From the NCBI GenBank assembly GCA_031258265.1, contig JAIRNB010000386.1, forward strand, positions 1 to 8,563: a stretch of DNA of 8,563 bases, in the 5' to 3' direction. Source of the DNA: Treponema sp. Lineage in GTDB: Bacteria; Spirochaetota; Spirochaetia; Treponematales; Breznakiellaceae. Below, piece after piece: positions 6,758 through 8,563 of this stretch. Under the pieces are notes generated by a model. It was given only the letters and a program-made list of their open reading frames with translations. It was not told the origin of the DNA and searched no databases. How positions within the stretch are numbered: the stretch's first letter is position 1; each line of letters starts with the position of its first letter. Both the position numbers and the translations under genes were made by a program.

Positions 6758-8314
6758 ATGGAAAAACGTACTGCCGGACAATTCGGCCCCTGCGGGCCGG
6801 GGTATCTTTACGACGAATCCCGGTTACAGGGCAGGGGAGATTTTATTGTTTTTCCCGAAAACGCGGCCCAGGCTGCGGACGCGGTATGCCGGGCAGCAGA
6901 ACAGGGGCTTCCTGTTACCATCCAGGGGGCTCGTACCGGTATTGCCGGGGGCGCCGTTCCCCGCGGGGGACTGGTTCTTTCTTCCGAACGGATGAACCGG
7001 CCCCTGGGAATATCCGCCGGAACCGGGGATACTCCGGTTCTGCGGGTCCAGGCGGGGATGGACTTTGAAATCCTGAAAAATTTCCTGAGGCGGGCTATTC
7101 CCCCGGAGGATTGGGATACCGAAAGCGCGGCCTTTTTCCGGGAGCGATCCCGGAATCTCCGGTTCCCCCCCAACCCTACCGAAACTTCCGCAACTCTGGG
7201 CGGCGCCTTTGGAACCAACGCACGGGGGCCCAATTCCCCGCGCTGGGGCGGCGTGGGGGATCATGTCCGGGGCCTTGTCTGGATTAACCCGGCCGGGAAG
7301 ACCTGGGAAATCCGGCGGGGGCAGTACTGTTTTGACGAAACCGGTTGTCCCCTCCCCGGCGGTGGCCGCCTTTCCTGCGATACCGGTATCCCCGCCGGAG
7401 GAAGCCGCTTCCTGCATCCCCGTCCCGGGCTGGACCTCCTCGACTTTTTCGCGGGCAGCGAGGGGTTCATAGGTTTCGCCGCCGAACTCAGCCTGGGCCT
7501 CAAGGCCCTGCCCGCCGCCGTCTGGGGGGTAGTTTACTTTTTTAGAAACGACCGGTCCGCCCTGGATTTTGCCGAATTCCTCCGGGAGCGGTGGAAAAAC
7601 CCCGGTGGAGAAGCCCTGTCTACCCTGGAATACTACGACCAGCCATCTCTGGAACTGTTACGGACCGGGGCATCCCAAAGCGCCGCCCTGCGTCAGATTC
7701 CTCCTATCGATCCCGGGGCGGAGGCGGCCCTTCAGGTTGAGCTTGAGGGGGAGGATTCGGATGTCCTGGAATCCCTGCTGATGGAACAACTGGAACTGTT
7801 CCTGGCCGGGGGGGGCCGCGAGGAAGACACCTGGGCGGCGGCAAGCCCGGCGGAACTTGAAAAATTCCGCCTCCTCCGCCACGCCGTACCGGAGCTCATC
7901 AATATGGAACTGGACCGGATAAGGCGGAATCTACCGGAATTATACAAGACCGCCGGGGATTTTATGGTTAAGCCGGAACTGGCCGGGACTTACCGCGAAA
8001 TGTACCGCCGGGACCTGGCGGAGGCAGGGTTGCGGGGCTTTGTCTTCGGCCACATTGCCGAGGGGCGGCTTCATGTGAACATTCTGCCGGAAAACCCGGA
8101 GGAACTCCGCCGGAGCCGGGCCCTGCTGGATCACTGGGCGGCTTCGATCCTGAAGGACGGCGGCCTTTTGGCGGCGGAAAACGGGATTGGCCGGCTCAGG
8201 CTGGACCTTCTCCGCCGCCGCCTGCCCCCGGAACGGCTGGAGCAGATCCGGTCCATTCTCCGCGCCCTGGATCCCCGGGGCATTCTGGGTGGCTTTGGGC
8301 CTACAGAGGGCTAG
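6758..8314 (+). CDS. GlcD/D-2-hydroxyacid-dehydrogenase-like FAD-binding oxidase
   Basis: The protein has 518 residues, somewhat longer than the usual 460-480 of GlcD. FAD-domain signs are FPENAAQAADAV near 32, QGARTGIAGG at 56-65, the PPNPTETSATLGGAFGTNA block, and GSEGFIG at 233-239. The cap domain has FGHIAEGRLHVN with H432 and H439, then ENGIG at 474-478, and ends LDPRGILGG. In D-lactate/D-2-hydroxyglutarate dehydrogenases the two His and the Glu of EHGIG bind a metal and the following His is the catalytic base; here that base is Asn475. It may oxidise a 2-hydroxyacid, with Etf as acceptor. The altered site means the substrate may differ or activity may be reduced. The ribosome site TAAGGA (6746-6751) overlaps the EtfA stop. 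A run of eight G at 7808-7815 lies in frame. This is the last gene of the operon and converges on EF-G. Confidence 0.85.
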   Translation: MEKRTAGQFGPCGPGYLYDESRLQGRGDFIVFPENAAQAADAVCRAAEQGLPVTIQGARTGIAGGAVPRGGLVLSSERMNRPLGISAGTGDTPVLRVQAGMDFEILKNFLRRAIPPEDWDTESAAFFRERSRNLRFPPNPTETSATLGGAFGTNARGPNSPRWGGVGDHVRGLVWINPAGKTWEIRRGQYCFDETGCPLPGGGRLSCDTGIPAGGSRFLHPRPGLDLLDFFAGSEGFIGFAAELSLGLKALPAAVWGVVYFFRNDRSALDFAEFLRERWKNPGGEALSTLEYYDQPSLELLRTGASQSAALRQIPPIDPGAEAALQVELEGEDSDVLESLLMEQLELFLAGGGREEDTWAAASPAELEKFRLLRHAVPELINMELDRIRRNLPELYKTAGDFMVKPELAGTYREMYRRDLAEAGLRGFVFGHIAEGRLHVNILPENPEELRRSRALLDHWAASILKDGGLLAAENGIGRLRLDLLRRRLPPERLEQIRSILRALDPRGILGGFGPTEG

Positions 8315-8334
8315 ACGCGGATCGGGGTATGCGT

Positions 8335-8366
8335 AAAACAGGTGCCCGCCCAGGGCCGGGCAGCAC
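8335..8366 (-). terminator. Hairpin between convergent genes, probable terminator for EF-G
   Basis: GTGC (8342-8345) pairs with GCAC (8363-8366) and GCCC (8348-8351) with GGGC (8358-8361), around a 6-base loop with a small internal bulge. Read on the minus strand, the stem is followed three bases later by TTTT (complement of 8335-8338), as in a weak intrinsic terminator for EF-G. On the plus strand it is followed by an AU-rich CATTTATTA without a proper U tract, so it may also slow transcription from the flavoprotein operon. Confidence 0.45.
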
Positions 8367-8371
8367 ATTTA

Positions 8372-8563
8372 TTACCGTTCCTGCTTTTTCTCGAAATGCG
8401 AAAATTCCATCGTGAATGTTGCCCGGCCCTGGCTTACGCTGCGGAGGGAGGTCATGAAGCCGAACATTTTTGCCATGGGCGCCTGGGCTTTTACCTCGTC
8501 GGCCGCGGGCTTCGAGTTCATGCTCATCACCTGGCCCCCCCGCTGGGTTACAAGGCTGATCAC
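8372..8563 (-). CDS. fusA: Elongation factor G, C-terminal fragment (gene runs past the window edge)
   Basis: The last 63 codons of a minus-strand gene are present, with the stop TAA at 8374-8372. The visible residues match EF-G domain V: a QRGGQV segment, A-P-M-A-K-MFGF, then SLRSVSQGRATFTMEF and a basic tail SHFEKKQER. The MFGxxxxLRSxxQGRAxxTMEFSH block is highly typical of EF-G, the ribosomal translocase GTPase. The upstream part, including the GTPase domain, is outside the window, so I cannot tell the main EF-G from a paralogue; spirochaetes and several other groups carry two. The GTG at the window edge is an internal valine, not a start. The gene is unrelated to the convergent flavoprotein operon. 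Confidence 0.85.
   Translation of the reverse strand: MISLVTQRGGQVMSMNSKPAADEVKAQAPMAKMFGFMTSLRSVSQGRATFTMEFSHFEKKQER

Noticed and set aside
7808..7815. Run of eight G in the second FAD oxidase gene; runs of seven G also at 1859-1865, 4814-4820 and 5457-5463
   Set aside because: Poly-G tracts can cause phase variation, but this GC-rich sequence has many G runs in Gly codons and metabolic genes are unlikely targets. Chance is the simpler reading.
1..8563. CRISPR arrays, transposases, tRNA or rRNA genes, prophage or defence genes
   Set aside because: No spaced direct repeats, transposase motifs, terminal repeats or RNA-gene signatures were seen. The window is filled by metabolic genes with gaps under 100 bases.

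Overview
The window is a GC-rich bacterial segment holding one tightly packed plus-strand operon of seven flavoprotein or electron-transfer genes (about 95-8314). It faces the 3' end of an elongation factor G gene on the minus strand (8372-8563). Gene spacing runs from a 4-base overlap to a 17-base gap. A near-consensus sigma-70 type promoter (TTGACA, 17 bp, TATCAT) lies just upstream of the first gene, so I read all seven genes as one transcript. The set suggests an anaerobic fermentative bacterium. A spirochaete such as a Treponema relative is my guess from overall style and the EF-G tail, but nothing in the window proves it.

Layout: (1) A GlpA-type FAD oxidoreductase with a C-terminal BFD-like [2Fe-2S] domain and an unusual N-terminal BON-like domain. 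(2) A two-dinucleotide-fold FAD/NAD oxidoreductase of the GlpB-neighbour type. (3) A DUF1667 protein with four conserved cysteines. These three form the known bacterial glycerol-3-phosphate-dehydrogenase-like trio. (4) An FAD-linked oxidase close to alkyl-dihydroxyacetonephosphate synthase (AGPS). (5, 6) EtfB and EtfA. (7) A second, GlcD/D-2-hydroxyacid-dehydrogenase-like FAD oxidase. A GC-rich hairpin sits between the convergent seventh gene and EF-G.

How the genes may work together (inference): up to three FAD dehydrogenases oxidise hydroxy-substrates (glycerol-3-phosphate and/or 2-hydroxyacids such as lactate). They would pass electrons to the soluble Etf and to the NAD-linked oxidoreductase/DUF1667 pair. 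No GlpC/GlcF-type iron-sulphur subunit for quinone reduction is present. The layout recalls the soluble LDH-Etf complexes that couple lactate oxidation to NAD and ferredoxin, but with a G3P-dehydrogenase-like trio attached. Several catalytic positions are unusual: EtfA has Phe where the FAD-contacting His normally sits, and the second oxidase has Asn where the catalytic His of its family normally sits.
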